Source: Chitinibacter tainanensis DSM 15459
Lineage (GTDB): Bacteria; Pseudomonadota; Gammaproteobacteria; Burkholderiales; Chitinibacteraceae
Direction: 5' to 3'
DNA: 64,000 bases
Assembly: GCF_000429785.1 (NCBI RefSeq)
Contig: NZ_AUCN01000009.1
Location: forward strand, 248,001-312,000
The position numbers and the translations under genes were made by a program. The notes under the pieces are model-generated. The model ran no database searches, was not told where the DNA came from, and saw nothing but the letters and a program-made list of their open reading frames with translations. How positions within the stretch are numbered: the stretch's first letter is position 1; each line of letters starts with the position of its first letter. Positions 26,850-36,554 of this stretch are shown in pieces.

Positions 26850-27797
26850 ATGGCCGCTCAAGCAATACCCAAGATACTGGTTACCGGCAAAAATGGCCAA
26901 GTCGGGTTTGAATTGCAACGTAGCCTTGCCGTACTGGGCGAGGTAATTGCGGTTGACCGTGAAGAGTGCGATCTATCCAACCCCGTTGCGATTCGTGAGC
27001 TTGTACAACGCATTCGCCCCGACATCATCGTCAATCCCGCCGCGTATACAGCAGTGGATAAAGCTGAATCCGAAGTCGATCTGGCTGCCGCATTGAACGC
27101 CACTGCGCCGCAAATCTGCGCCGAAGAAGCCGCCAAGCTGGGCGCTTTGTTGATTCACTATTCGACCGATTACGTGTTTGATGGCAATAAAGACGGTTGG
27201 TACGTTGAGACCGACACACCCAATCCGCAATCGGTGTATGGAAAAACCAAACTGGCGGGGGAGCTGGCCGTAGCGGCTGCTAATCCGCGCCATTTGATCT
27301 TCCGCACCAGCTGGGTGTTTGGTGCCCACGGCGGTAACTTCCTGAAAACCATGCTTAAGCTGATGCAAACCCGCGATGCGCTCAGCGTGGTGGCCGATCA
27401 GTTTGGCGCGCCCACTGCGGCCAGCCTACTCGCCGATGTGACCTCACAAATCATCGCTCAGTATCTGCGCAGCAGTGATAAGAGCAAGTTCGCCTATGGC
27501 ACTTACCATTTAGTTGCCGCCGGTGAAACTAGCTGGCATGGGTATGCGTCGCTAGTCAATGATCTTGCTGTTCAGCAGGGCTATACCCTAAAAGTCGCTA
27601 GTCAAGAGATCAAAGCTATTCCAGCCGGTGACTACCGTGTACCCGCGCCACGGCCGGCCAACTCACGCCTGAATACGCAAAAACTGCAAACCACCTTTGG
27701 TTTGACGTTACCGAGCTGGCAACAAGGCGTAGGGCAAGTGATGACGCTGCTCAAGCAGGCTAAGGCAAAAGACAAGAATACTGAAATTAGGATCTAA
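26850..27797 (+). CDS. rfbD: dTDP-4-dehydrorhamnose reductase
   Basis: The 315-residue SDR performs the last step of dTDP-L-rhamnose synthesis with NAD(P)H. Motifs are [10 protein letters not shown] (nucleotide binding), YSTDYVFDG and YGKTKLAGE (YxxxK), and [20 protein letters not shown] 26850 is used because GGAG lies 8 bases upstream and the sequence starts as in RmlD; an in-frame GTG at 26820 would overlap rfbB. The order here is B-D-A-C. Confidence 0.96.
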   Translation: MAAQAIPKILVTGKNGQVGFELQRSLAVLGEVIAVDREECDLSNPVAIRELVQRIRPDIIVNPAAYTAVDKAESEVDLAAALNATAPQICAEEAAKLGALLIHYSTDYVFDGNKDGWYVETDTPNPQSVYGKTKLAGELAVAAANPRHLIFRTSWVFGAHGGNFLKTMLKLMQTRDALSVVADQFGAPTAASLLADVTSQIIAQYLRSSDKSKFAYGTYHLVAAGETSWHGYASLVNDLAVQQGYTLKVASQEIKAIPAGDYRVPAPRPANSRLNTQKLQTTFGLTLPSWQQGVGQVMTLLKQAKAKDKNTEIRI

Positions 27798-27802
27798 CAA
27801 AC

Positions 27803-28687
27803 ATGGCTAATCGCAAAGGCATTATCCTCGCAGGTGGTTCAGGTACGCGTCTGTACCCAGCCACTATCGCAGTCTCAAAACAATTGCTCCCGATCTACGA
27901 CAAACCGATGATCTACTACCCGCTCAGCACCTTAATGCTGGCAGGTATTCGCGAGATTTTGATTATCTCCACCCCACAAGACACGCCACGCTTTGAGCAA
28001 TTGCTCGGTGATGGCAGCCAATGGGGCATCAAGCTGCAATACGCCGTGCAACCAAGCCCAGATGGACTGGCGCAAGCATTTATCATCGGTGAAGAGTTTA
28101 TTGGCCAAGATGATGTTGCGCTGATATTGGGTGACAATATTTTTTACGGACATGAGTTGGTCAGCTTGCTACAGGCTGCTAATTCCCAAGAAAGTGGCGC
28201 AAGTGTATTTGCATATCACGTGAATGATCCAGAACGTTATGGTGTTGTTGAGTTTGATGTTCAGGGGACAGTGGTTTCAATTGAAGAAAAACCACTAAAA
28301 CCGAAATCGAATTATGCCGTTACAGGGCTTTATTTTTATGATAATGAAGTAGTGGATATTGCAAAGAGAATAATCCCGTCAAAGCGTGGTGAGTTAGAAA
28401 TTACAGATGTTAATGAAACCTATCTTCGGCAAGGTAATCTGAGTGTAAAGATAATGCACCGTGGATATGCGTGGTTAGATACTGGGACACACGAATCAAT
28501 GTTGGAAGCCAGCCAATTTATTCAAACCATAGAAGCTCGTCAAGGATTAAAGATCAGTTGCCCAGAAGAAATTGCATTTCGAAAGGGCTGGATCAATAAA
28601 GTTCAATTAGGCCTACAGGCAAAAAGTCTAAGTAAAAATGCGTATGGCCAATACCTTTTGGCATTGCTGGACGTTGAGAGCAAATAG
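27803..28687 (+). CDS. rfbA: Glucose-1-phosphate thymidylyltransferase
   Basis: The 294-residue enzyme makes dTDP-glucose from dTTP and glucose-1-P, first step of the rhamnose pathway. The nucleotidyltransferase signature [11 protein letters not shown] is at residues 10-20, with [18 protein letters not shown] and LGDNIFYG following. RBS AGGATC precedes ATG 27803. The first third has the GC-rich codon style of rfbB/rfbD; from about 28,100 codons become clearly AT-rich, as in the following genes. The protein remains intact, which suggests a recombination join inside this conserved gene. Confidence 0.96.
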   Translation: MANRKGIILAGGSGTRLYPATIAVSKQLLPIYDKPMIYYPLSTLMLAGIREILIISTPQDTPRFEQLLGDGSQWGIKLQYAVQPSPDGLAQAFIIGEEFIGQDDVALILGDNIFYGHELVSLLQAANSQESGASVFAYHVNDPERYGVVEFDVQGTVVSIEEKPLKPKSNYAVTGLYFYDNEVVDIAKRIIPSKRGELEITDVNETYLRQGNLSVKIMHRGYAWLDTGTHESMLEASQFIQTIEARQGLKISCPEEIAFRKGWINKVQLGLQAKSLSKNAYGQYLLALLDVESK

Positions 28688-28742
28688 TTCGTTACATATC
28701 ACTCTATATAAAATATGGGATTAAGAATAATTGGAGCACTAT

Positions 28743-29291
28743 ATGAAAGTGATAAATACGACTATCGAAGATGTTAAGGTAATTACCCCTGGTGTTTTTC
28801 ATGATAGTCGGGGCTATTTCTTGGAAAGTTTTAATCAGCAACGATTTGAGGATCATTTGGGTCGAACCATTAATTTTGTACAGGACAATCATTCGCACTC
28901 CGTTCATCGGGTTTTGCGAGGCTTGCATTACCAAATTGGAAAGCCACAAGGCAAGCTAGTTCGAGTAACAAAGGGTGAAGTGTTCGATGTTGCAGTTGAT
29001 CTGCGTCAAGAATCAAAAACATTTGGCTGCTGGACAGGCCGGATATTGTCTTCAGAAAATCATGAGCAATTATGGATTCCTGAAGGATTTGCTCATGGCT
29101 TTTATGTGCTATCAGCAACCGCTGATTTGCATTACAAAGCAACGGACTACTGGTATCCAGAAGGAGAGAGGACCCTGTTGTGGAATGATGTTGATTTAAA
29201 TATTCAGTGGCCATTAAGTATGCCACCTATTGTTTCGGCGAAAGACGCTACTGGACTTAGTTTAGAATTGGCTGAGAAGTTTTACTGTTAG
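28743..29291 (+). CDS. rfbC: dTDP-4-dehydrorhamnose 3,5-epimerase
   Basis: The 182-residue cupin-fold epimerase performs the third step of dTDP-L-rhamnose synthesis. Catalytic His lies in RVLRGLHYQ, and KLVRVTKGEVFDVAVDLR, WIPEGFAHGFYVLS and YKATDYWYPEGE are typical RmlC segments. ATG 28743 with GGAG (28733-28736) is preferred to the upstream in-frame TTG at 28731. AT-rich composition. A gap of about 150 bases follows before wzx, with no recognised signal. Confidence 0.95.
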   Translation: MKVINTTIEDVKVITPGVFHDSRGYFLESFNQQRFEDHLGRTINFVQDNHSHSVHRVLRGLHYQIGKPQGKLVRVTKGEVFDVAVDLRQESKTFGCWTGRILSSENHEQLWIPEGFAHGFYVLSATADLHYKATDYWYPEGERTLLWNDVDLNIQWPLSMPPIVSAKDATGLSLELAEKFYC

Positions 29292-29439
29292 TTGCTATAC
29301 GTTTTATGTCGAAGAGTGATATTGTGCGTTCAAGCAGAGACTTGTCTTTATGATCTGTTTTTATTGATGCATTATTCGGATTTTTTGTCTGAATTGTGGT
29401 TTTGTAAATTCCATAGTGATTTATTGGTGGATAATTATA

Positions 29440-30681
29440 TTGAATCCTTTTAAAGTTTATCTCTACTTTGGAGCCTCGACATTAATTAAAGCGGCCAGTG
29501 GCTTGGTGATAATTAAGCTGCTCGCCTTGAATTTAGGGCCTGAGCAGTTTGGCTTGCTTGGTCAAATGTTTGCATTTGTTGCAATTGTTAGTATGTTTTC
29601 GGGGGGGGGGGTAACGAATGGGTTGATCCGTGAATTGTCAGCCAATTTAGATATTGAAACTCGGAAAAGAAAAATAGGCGCGGCTGTAAGAATAAGTGTG
29701 GCGGTATCTGGTGTGGTCTCTTTCTTTCTAATCTTCTCTAGTAAGTATCTGGCAACAGAAATTCTTCAGCGACCTGATTTGTATTGGGCTTTTTTATTGC
29801 TAGCAGTTTCTCATTGGTTTGTTGGTTTTAATAATCTATCTCAGGCCTTGTTTAGTAGTTTTCATGACGTAAACTCTTTAGTTGCTACCAATATCGTTGG
29901 AGCCTTAGCTGGGCTATTACTTTTTTCGATTTTGCTGCTAAAGTTTGAATTTGTTGGCGCTCTTACTGGTGCAGTGTGTTTGCCTGCAATATCTGGGCTT
30001 GTTGCTTTTTTTGTATGGAAATATCGTGCGCCATCTGGTTTCGATAAAATTGCATGGCAAGGGTCGTGGGAAGATATAAACCAACTACTTTCATATTCGT
30101 TTGTGATGTTAGTTGCTGTAGTTGCAGTACCATTGTCGCAGATGGTAGTGCGAGATAATATGGGCACAGAATATGGTTGGGCAACAGTAGGTTATTGGCA
30201 AGGAATATTAAAAATATCAGATGTTTACATGCAGTTTCTAGGCGTTTTACTCGCGAACTATTTTCTGCCAAGAGTTTCTGCTGATATTCACTACATGGGT
30301 GTTGTTAAAGAGTTGAAGAAGTTTTTGTTTCCACTTTGGGGTTTCTTCTTCCTTGCATTCTTGTCAGTCTATTTGATTCGGGATGAATTGATAATCTTAC
30401 TATTTTCTACAGATTTTCTGCCAATGCGTGATTATTTTTTTCCGCAGATGTTGGGTGACTTTTTTAGGGTGGCAACTTCGTGTTTTGTTTATATTGCTTT
30501 GGCAAAGGGAGAGAAAATTCTTCCCATTGGTGCTGAAATATTTCAAGGACTAGGAATTGTATTTTTCTCATATTCTTTATCTTCAGTGTTTCATCACCAT
30601 TCGCCTGTATATGCCAATGTGGTAACGTACGGACTGCTTTTGATTGCCTTGTTTTGTTTTTTTGTAAAGTCGAAAAAATAA
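29440..30681 (+). CDS. wzx: Wzx-type polysaccharide flippase with an 11-G tract
   Basis: The roughly 413-residue inner-membrane protein of the MOP/polysaccharide-transport family has about 12 hydrophobic helices. The N-terminus (ASTLIKAASGLVIIKLLALN and LGPEQFGLLGQ) is typical of flippases that move undecaprenyl-PP-linked repeat units to the periplasm. The start is uncertain: TTG 29440 has GGTGG upstream and gives the expected N-terminus, while GTG 29416 is a longer option. A homopolymer of 11 G at 29601-29611 encodes SGGGV around residues 54-58 in frame. Gain or loss of one G would truncate the protein early, so it may be phase-variable. It is AT-rich and lies between rfbC and a glycosyltransferase. 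Confidence 0.85.
   Translation: MNPFKVYLYFGASTLIKAASGLVIIKLLALNLGPEQFGLLGQMFAFVAIVSMFSGGGVTNGLIRELSANLDIETRKRKIGAAVRISVAVSGVVSFFLIFSSKYLATEILQRPDLYWAFLLLAVSHWFVGFNNLSQALFSSFHDVNSLVATNIVGALAGLLLFSILLLKFEFVGALTGAVCLPAISGLVAFFVWKYRAPSGFDKIAWQGSWEDINQLLSYSFVMLVAVVAVPLSQMVVRDNMGTEYGWATVGYWQGILKISDVYMQFLGVLLANYFLPRVSADIHYMGVVKELKKFLFPLWGFFFLAFLSVYLIRDELIILLFSTDFLPMRDYFFPQMLGDFFRVATSCFVYIALAKGEKILPIGAEIFQGLGIVFFSYSLSSVFHHHSPVYANVVTYGLLLIALFCFFVKSKK
29601..29611. repeat. Homopolymer of 11 G in wzx
   Basis: Eleven consecutive G sit in the coding region of an otherwise AT-rich gene. Poly-G tracts of this length are slippage-prone in Neisseriales and other bacteria and switch surface-structure genes on and off. 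In this sequence the frame is open (ON). Confidence 0.9.
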
Positions 30682-30693
30682 CTAGGATGTGGC

Positions 30694-31914
30694 ATGAATA
30701 TTTTGATGTTATGCACTAAATTCTCATTAAATGAAAATGACCCATGGCTTTCAAATGAACTGGCAGATGCGTTTGCTAATCAAAAAGCCCAAGTGCATGT
30801 TGTTACCATTGACTGGGCTAGGCCCTACGGCGCTATAGATGACGAAAAAACATTCCCTTCAGGTGTAAAAGCTGTAGTTTTATCACCTGTTGCCATTCAA
30901 GGTTTCGGTTCGTTCGTAGAGAAAGCTTCAAAGTGGATTGTCTCCTCAATGAGAGCCGTTCGAGTGGTAAGAAATTTACAAAGAATACAAAAATTCGATC
31001 TAACGGTTGGATATTCTCCGGCTGTTACGATGGCATTGCCATTGCTAGTGATGAGTAAGTTGACGAAATCAAAAATGTACTTGATTCAGTGGGATTTCTT
31101 TCCATTTCATCATCAGCAGATTGGGTTAATAAAGTCTCGTTTAATATTTAAAATCGCGAAGTTTATTGAAAATAAATTAATGAGGTTGTTTAACCACATT
31201 GGCTGCATGACACTAATGAATGTGGACTATCTAAAGTCTCATTATGATTTAAAACCGGAACAGAAGGTGCATCTACTTCCTGTGTGGGGAAGTGATCAAC
31301 CCATTAAGTTGAAGTCGCGAGATGAAGTTCGACGTCAATTAGGTTTGTTTCCGGATGCCAAATTAGCAGTATTTGGAGGGCAAATTACACATGGCCGAGG
31401 TATTGAGCAAATTCTTTCAGTGGCGAAAATCGCCCATAGAAATGGTGATGATTTTTATATAGTCTTTATTGGTAGCGGTGAACTTGAATATTTGGTTAGA
31501 GATGCAATTAGTGATGGCTTGAATAATGTGATTTTAATTAATCGTATTGTAAGGGATGAGTATTTAAGTTTTGTTTCTGGTTTTGATGTAGCGATCGTAT
31601 GTACCGCTACAGGTGTTGATGTGCCAACATTTCCATCTAAAACAATCGACTATTTTCGATTGAAGTTGCCTATTGTTGCGTCAGTTGAAAGTACAACTGA
31701 TTATGGTTCTTTTATTTTTAATAATAAAATTGGCCTTTCTTCTATTGTAGGCAATGACGATGATTTTTATCAAAATTTAAAATTAGCTATGAATAATGCG
31801 GAACTAAGGCAAACTTGGGCAGAGAATGGTTATCTTTATTTTTGCGAGAACATGAAGGTCGGTATTGTTGCAAATAAAATTTTTGCAGACATTATGTCCG
31901 GGAGGAGGGGGTGA
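30694..31914 (+). CDS. Glycosyltransferase family 4
   Basis: The 406-residue GT-B-fold transferase probably adds one sugar of the O-unit on the cytoplasmic side of the membrane. The N-terminal domain starts MNILMLCTKFSLNENDPW with LSNELADAF; the C-terminal donor-binding domain contains AVFGGQITHGRGIEQILSVA, IGSGELEYLVRDA and TFPSKTIDYFRLKLPIVAS, the GT4-type region binding the nucleotide sugar. The acceptor and donor cannot be read from sequence. Its end overlaps the start of wzy by 4 bases. Confidence 0.8.
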   Translation: MNILMLCTKFSLNENDPWLSNELADAFANQKAQVHVVTIDWARPYGAIDDEKTFPSGVKAVVLSPVAIQGFGSFVEKASKWIVSSMRAVRVVRNLQRIQKFDLTVGYSPAVTMALPLLVMSKLTKSKMYLIQWDFFPFHHQQIGLIKSRLIFKIAKFIENKLMRLFNHIGCMTLMNVDYLKSHYDLKPEQKVHLLPVWGSDQPIKLKSRDEVRRQLGLFPDAKLAVFGGQITHGRGIEQILSVAKIAHRNGDDFYIVFIGSGELEYLVRDAISDGLNNVILINRIVRDEYLSFVSGFDVAIVCTATGVDVPTFPSKTIDYFRLKLPIVASVESTTDYGSFIFNNKIGLSSIVGNDDDFYQNLKLAMNNAELRQTWAENGYLYFCENMKVGIVANKIFADIMSGRRG

Positions 31915-33206
31915 GATTTTTTCTTGAGCGCTTCATTCCGATTTTTTTTGTGTTAATTTATTTCTTATTTACAGTGGCCTTGTTTTTTTGGGGAGCTGTC
32001 TCGTTTGAGGTTGTGAACTCATTTGACCTTCTCTTATTCTTGTTTCTAGTGTTTTTTATGGTGTTTTTAGGGTATTTAATTGGTGTGTTTTCGAAGGCCG
32101 GTATCGAGAATGAGTTGAATTGGCGTTTTTACTTTAGGGTGGGTGCTTTTGCAGCTCTGATTCTTTTTTTTCCATCAATTTATTTTTATACAAATAAGTA
32201 TCCGTGGCAGGTTTTTGAGGCAGTCGGGAATCAAGGTGATGTATATAAAAATATGTTGGAAGCTTTGGTGGAAGAATCTCTGGGGCGGAAGGTCGTTGCT
32301 TTAATTAGGCTGATATTTTCTCCTTTTATACTTTCGGTTGTTTCGCTTGCAATTTTAAATTGGTGTAAGCTTACGAAGTTTGAGAGGGTGCTGTTTTATT
32401 TTTTTTGTTCGTCGCAATTAATTTTTTCTTTAATGAGAGGTACTGATAAAGAAGTTGCGGATTTTCTGATTGTGGCGTTTGCTTCGCTTCTCATCGTAAC
32501 ATATAGAAAAAAAGTATCAGGCATTTTGCGTATCAATTGGCAAGCTCTGCTAAAGTTGTTTTCATTATGTGTCATAGTTTTGTGTTTGGCATTTTCACTT
32601 TTTTTAGATAGAAAGCTATCCAGAATGGGAGGTACTACGGAATTTTGCATTATGGAAACTGCTGTATGCGCTAACTATGACGGCCCACTGATGTCACTGC
32701 TCGCTGACAACTTAAAATTTGGCTCTGCAATGTTTACGGCATATGTGGCCCAAGGCTACTATGGTCTTTCGCTAACGCTACACGATGATTTGGACTCGAT
32801 GTATGGTTTTGGCCATTCCATAATATTGTCAAATGCTTATTCGTTGATAACTGGTGATGATGAGTTTTACAAAAGAAGTTATTTATACAAATCTATAGCC
32901 AAGGGGTGGGATGATAAGGCTGTTTGGTCAACTATTTTCCCTTGGATTGCCAATGATGTTGGATATGCTTTTGTTCCTGCTGTAATGATGATTTTCGCTT
33001 ACTTATTAGCAAGATCTTGGTGTTCTGCAGTTTTCAGTAAAGATGATAGTGCTGCTATTGTCTTTGTTTTTTTGTTTATACTTTTCATGTATATGCCAGC
33101 CAATAATCAATTGGCTCAAACCGCTGATACTTATTGTGCTTTTTGGTTTTGGATTATATGCTGGCTGTTCTCTTCTAACTTGAAAAAAATATTAAGGGCA
33201 AAATAA
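31911..33206 (+). CDS. wzy: O-antigen polymerase Wzy (putative)
   Basis: The 431-residue, strongly hydrophobic protein has about 10-12 predicted membrane helices and a large periplasmic loop in the second half (about 240-320; GGTTEFCIMETAVCANYDG, DSMYGFGHSIILSNAYS). This layout and its place next to wzx fit an oligosaccharide-repeat polymerase; sequence conservation in Wzy proteins is very low. It starts with GTG 31911, overlapping the preceding gene by 4 bases, and its TAA overlaps the next ATG by one base. Very AT-rich, as is typical of wzy genes. Confidence 0.75.
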   Translation: MRFFLERFIPIFFVLIYFLFTVALFFWGAVSFEVVNSFDLLLFLFLVFFMVFLGYLIGVFSKAGIENELNWRFYFRVGAFAALILFFPSIYFYTNKYPWQVFEAVGNQGDVYKNMLEALVEESLGRKVVALIRLIFSPFILSVVSLAILNWCKLTKFERVLFYFFCSSQLIFSLMRGTDKEVADFLIVAFASLLIVTYRKKVSGILRINWQALLKLFSLCVIVLCLAFSLFLDRKLSRMGGTTEFCIMETAVCANYDGPLMSLLADNLKFGSAMFTAYVAQGYYGLSLTLHDDLDSMYGFGHSIILSNAYSLITGDDEFYKRSYLYKSIAKGWDDKAVWSTIFPWIANDVGYAFVPAVMMIFAYLLARSWCSAVFSKDDSAAIVFVFLFILFMYMPANNQLAQTADTYCAFWFWIICWLFSSNLKKILRAK

Positions 33207-34240
33207 TGTTTGAGCGAAAAACATTACTTATTACTGGTGGTACAGGTTCATTTGGGAATGCTGTTTTACGTCGCTTTTTGAATTCGGATATAGCAGAAAT
33301 CCGAATTTTTTCTCGAGATGAGAAGAAGCAGGATGATATGCGTAAAAAATATAATAATCCAAAGTTGAAATTCTATATCGGTGATGTTCGGGATTATCAA
33401 TCTGTATTAAATGCAACGCGTGGAGTAGATTTTATCTATCATGCTGCTGCATTAAAGCAAGTTCCATCTTGTGAGTTTCACCCCATGGAAGCAGTAAAAA
33501 CAAATGTCATGGGTACCGAAAATGTATTGGAAGCTGCAATTGTAAATGGTGTTAAGCGAGTTGTTTGTCTAAGTACAGACAAGGCCGTTTACCCAATTAA
33601 TGCAATGGGTATTTCAAAAGCCATGATGGAAAAAGTCATGGTGGCTAAATCACGTAATGTGGATGATAGTAAGACGGTGATTTGTGGTACACGCTACGGC
33701 AATGTGATGGCTTCGCGTGGGTCTGTAATTCCGTTGTTTATTGATCAAATTCGTGCGGGTAAACCCATCACAATCACAGATCCCTCAATGACTCGGTTTA
33801 TGATGACTTTGGATGATGCTGTAGAACTTGTTCTATACGCATTCGAGCATGGCAAAAATGGTGACATTTTTGTACAAAAAGCGCCCGCAGCGACTGTTGA
33901 AGTATTAACTCGTGCTTTGCTAGATATTGTAGGAAAACCAGATCATCAAGTGAATGTGATCGGGACCCGCCATGGTGAAAAACTTTACGAAGCATTATTG
34001 AGCCGTGAAGAGATGGTAGCGGCAGAAGATCTCGGTGGCTATTACCGCGTGCCCCCTGATTTGCGCGACTTGAATTATGGCAAGTTTGTTGAGCAGGGCG
34101 ATGCCCGTATTTCTGAGGTTGAAGATTACAATTCCCACAATACAGGTCGTCTTGATGTAGAAGGTATGAAAAAATTACTATTTAAATTAGATTTTATTCG
34201 TGCGATTCATGCTGGTGAAGATGTGCAGGCCGAGGATTAA
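33206..34240 (+). CDS. wbjB: UDP-GlcNAc 4,6-dehydratase (5-inverting), WbjB/CapE type
   Basis: The 344-residue cytosolic SDR performs the first step of UDP-N-acetyl-L-fucosamine synthesis. Motifs are GGTGSFGNAVLRRFL (NAD binding), GDVRDYQS, HAAALKQVPSCEFHPMEA and STDKAVYPINAMGISKAMME. The catalytic Tyr of SDRs is replaced by Met in MGISK, as in CapE/FlaA1-type dehydratases. The short, soluble form and the two genes that follow (wbjC and wbjD types) identify the FucNAc pathway rather than pseudaminic acid. Confidence 0.92.
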   Translation: MFERKTLLITGGTGSFGNAVLRRFLNSDIAEIRIFSRDEKKQDDMRKKYNNPKLKFYIGDVRDYQSVLNATRGVDFIYHAAALKQVPSCEFHPMEAVKTNVMGTENVLEAAIVNGVKRVVCLSTDKAVYPINAMGISKAMMEKVMVAKSRNVDDSKTVICGTRYGNVMASRGSVIPLFIDQIRAGKPITITDPSMTRFMMTLDDAVELVLYAFEHGKNGDIFVQKAPAATVEVLTRALLDIVGKPDHQVNVIGTRHGEKLYEALLSREEMVAAEDLGGYYRVPPDLRDLNYGKFVEQGDARISEVEDYNSHNTGRLDVEGMKKLLFKLDFIRAIHAGEDVQAED

Positions 34241-34243
34241 GAA

Positions 34244-35347
34244 ATGAAGATTTTAATCACTGGCGCCAATGGTTTCATTGGCAAAAATTTGCGAATACAC
34301 TTAAAAGAAGCTGGCTATCAAGATATTATTTGTATTGATCGCGACTCCACTTCTGCTGATTTGTACGAAGGGTTAAAAATTGCAGATTTCGTTTTCCACC
34401 TTGCGGGAGTAAATAGGCCAAAAGATGTAAGTGAATTTCACAGTGGCAATGTTGGACTAACTGGAGAAGTTATTGCAGCTTTAAATGACTTGGGTCGGTC
34501 TGTTCCGATTGCCTATACTTCATCAATTCAGGCTGGAATTGATAATCCTTACGGTAATAGCAAATCTGCCGCGGAAGCAATATTACGTGAGTACCAAGTT
34601 AAAGTTGGTGCACCAGTATATATATATCGACTCCCAAATGTATTTGGTAAATGGTGTCGACCTAATTATAATTCTGCAGTCGCAACATTTTGTCATAATA
34701 CAGCGCATGATTTACCGATTACGATTAACGATGCAAATGCACCATTGCAGCTAGTCTATATTGATGATGTTTGTGATAGTTTTATCTCGTTGCTGACTCT
34801 GCAACCATCCGCGGGCCAGATAGATATACCATCGGTTTACAATACCACTGTAGGGTTTGTTGCTGAAATCATTGCTAAATTTAAGTCAAGTAGAGATACC
34901 CTCATTACTGAGGCTGTTGGTACAGGTTTAGTGCGTGCTTTGTATTCAACCTACGTCAGCTATTTGGCAACGGATGATTTTTCCTATCAAGTGCCCAGTT
35001 ATGGTGATGCACGAGGTGTGTTTGTCGAAATGCTTAAGACCCCAGATTGTGGTCAATTTTCTTTCTTCACAGCGCATCCTGGCATTACACGTGGTGGGCA
35101 TTATCACCATACTAAAACAGAAAAATTTTTGGTGATTAAGGGGGAGGCTAAGTTTTGCTTTCGCCATATCTTAACAAGTGAACGAATTGAGCTTATTACC
35201 AAAGGTGCTGAGCCGAGAATTGTAGAAACAATTCCAGGCTGGGCACATGATATTACTAATATTGGGCAAGATGAAATGGTTGTGATGCTCTGGGCAAATG
35301 AAGTTTTCGACCGCCAGCGGCCAGACACTATTTCGCATGAGGTCTAA
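34244..35347 (+). CDS. wbjC: UDP-2-acetamido-2,6-dideoxy-hexulose reductase, WbjC/CapF type
   Basis: The 367-residue bifunctional protein carries out the second step towards UDP-L-FucNAc. The N-terminal SDR domain (about 1-245) begins ITGANGFIGKNLRIHL and contains PYGNSKSAAEAIL (YxxxK) and RLPNVFGKWCRPNYNSAVATF. The C-terminal cupin domain (about 250-367) has GITRGGHYHHTKTEKFLVI, including the metal-binding histidines used for C3 epimerisation in CapF. The gene starts 3 bases after wbjB. Confidence 0.93.
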   Translation: MKILITGANGFIGKNLRIHLKEAGYQDIICIDRDSTSADLYEGLKIADFVFHLAGVNRPKDVSEFHSGNVGLTGEVIAALNDLGRSVPIAYTSSIQAGIDNPYGNSKSAAEAILREYQVKVGAPVYIYRLPNVFGKWCRPNYNSAVATFCHNTAHDLPITINDANAPLQLVYIDDVCDSFISLLTLQPSAGQIDIPSVYNTTVGFVAEIIAKFKSSRDTLITEAVGTGLVRALYSTYVSYLATDDFSYQVPSYGDARGVFVEMLKTPDCGQFSFFTAHPGITRGGHYHHTKTEKFLVIKGEAKFCFRHILTSERIELITKGAEPRIVETIPGWAHDITNIGQDEMVVMLWANEVFDRQRPDTISHEV

Positions 35348-35361
35348 AGAGATTAAAGAAG

Positions 35362-36495
35362 ATGAAAAAATTAAAAGTAGCGACCGTAGTTGGCACACGT
35401 CCAGAGATTATCCGTTTGTCGCGTGTTTTAGCTAAACTGGATCAATATTGTGAGCACACCTTAATTCACACGGGGCAAAATTATGATTATGAGTTGAATC
35501 AAATTTTTTTTGATGATTTATGTGTTCGTAAGCCAGATTTTTTCCTGAATGCAGCAGGTAAAAATGCTGCCGAGACAATTGGGCAGGTTATCATTGCTGT
35601 TGATGGTGCGCTGGATGAAATCAAACCAGATGCGCTACTGGTTTTAGGCGATACAAACAGCTGTTTAGCGGCAATCCCAGCCAAACGCCGCAAAATTCCA
35701 ATTTTCCATATGGAAGCTGGTAATCGTTGTTTTGATCAGCGAGTACCTGAAGAAACAAACCGGAAAATTGTCGATCATACTGCCGATATTAATTTAACCT
35801 ATAGTGACATAGCGCGCGAATATCTCTTGCGTGAAGGTTTACCTGCAGATCGTATTATTAAAACTGGCAGTCCAATGTATGAAGTACTGATGCATTATCA
35901 AGATGGCATTGATGATTCCGATGTGTTAAATCGCTTGAACTTAGCGGTTAGAAAATATTTTGTGGTTAGCGCACATCGTGAAGAAAATATCGACTCTGAT
36001 ATTAATTTAGCCAAGTTAGCTGAAACATTAAATGGTGTTGCAGAGAAATACGGCGAACCTGTTATTGTATCGACTCATCCGCGTACGCAAAAAAGAATTG
36101 ATGCGAAAGGAATCAAGTTTCATCCGTTGGTGAATTTGTTAAAGCCGCTTGGTTTTAAAGATTATGTTCGTTTGCAGCGAGATGCTAGAGCAGTTTTATC
36201 TGATAGCGGAACAATTTCTGAAGAATCATCAATTTTAAATTTCCCTGCCGTTAATATTCGCGAAGCCCACGAGCGCCCTGAAGCAATGGAAGAGGCTTCC
36301 GTGATGATGACAGGGTTGGATATTGAGCGTGTGCTGCAGGCATTAGAAATCTTAGCTGATCAGTCGCGGTCAGATGCGCGTTTATTGCGTCAAGTTGCGG
36401 ATTACTCGATGCCCAATGTGTCAGATAAAGTAGTTCGTATCATTCACAGTTACACGGACTATGTTAAACGTACAGTTTGGAAGCAGGTTGTCTAG
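35362..36495 (+). CDS. wbjD: UDP-N-acetylglucosamine 2-epimerase family, WbjD/CapG type
   Basis: The 377-residue GT-B-like epimerase gives UDP-L-FucNAc from UDP-L-talose-type intermediate, the third step of the pathway. Family motifs are GTRPEIIRLSRVL, HTGQNYDYELNQIFF, GDTNSCLAAIPAKRRKIP, HMEAGNRCFDQRVPEE, SAHREENID and DSGTISEESSILNFP. The FDQRVPEETNRKIVDH form matches WbjD/FnlC more than WecB. Immediate linkage to wbjB and wbjC supports this assignment. Confidence 0.93.
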   Translation: MKKLKVATVVGTRPEIIRLSRVLAKLDQYCEHTLIHTGQNYDYELNQIFFDDLCVRKPDFFLNAAGKNAAETIGQVIIAVDGALDEIKPDALLVLGDTNSCLAAIPAKRRKIPIFHMEAGNRCFDQRVPEETNRKIVDHTADINLTYSDIAREYLLREGLPADRIIKTGSPMYEVLMHYQDGIDDSDVLNRLNLAVRKYFVVSAHREENIDSDINLAKLAETLNGVAEKYGEPVIVSTHPRTQKRIDAKGIKFHPLVNLLKPLGFKDYVRLQRDARAVLSDSGTISEESSILNFPAVNIREAHERPEAMEEASVMMTGLDIERVLQALEILADQSRSDARLLRQVADYSMPNVSDKVVRIIHSYTDYVKRTVWKQVV

Positions 36496-36554
36496 TTGTT
36501 AAAAAGTAATATCAATATTCATCCACATAGCGTTTAAATTGAGGAAAAATTTCC

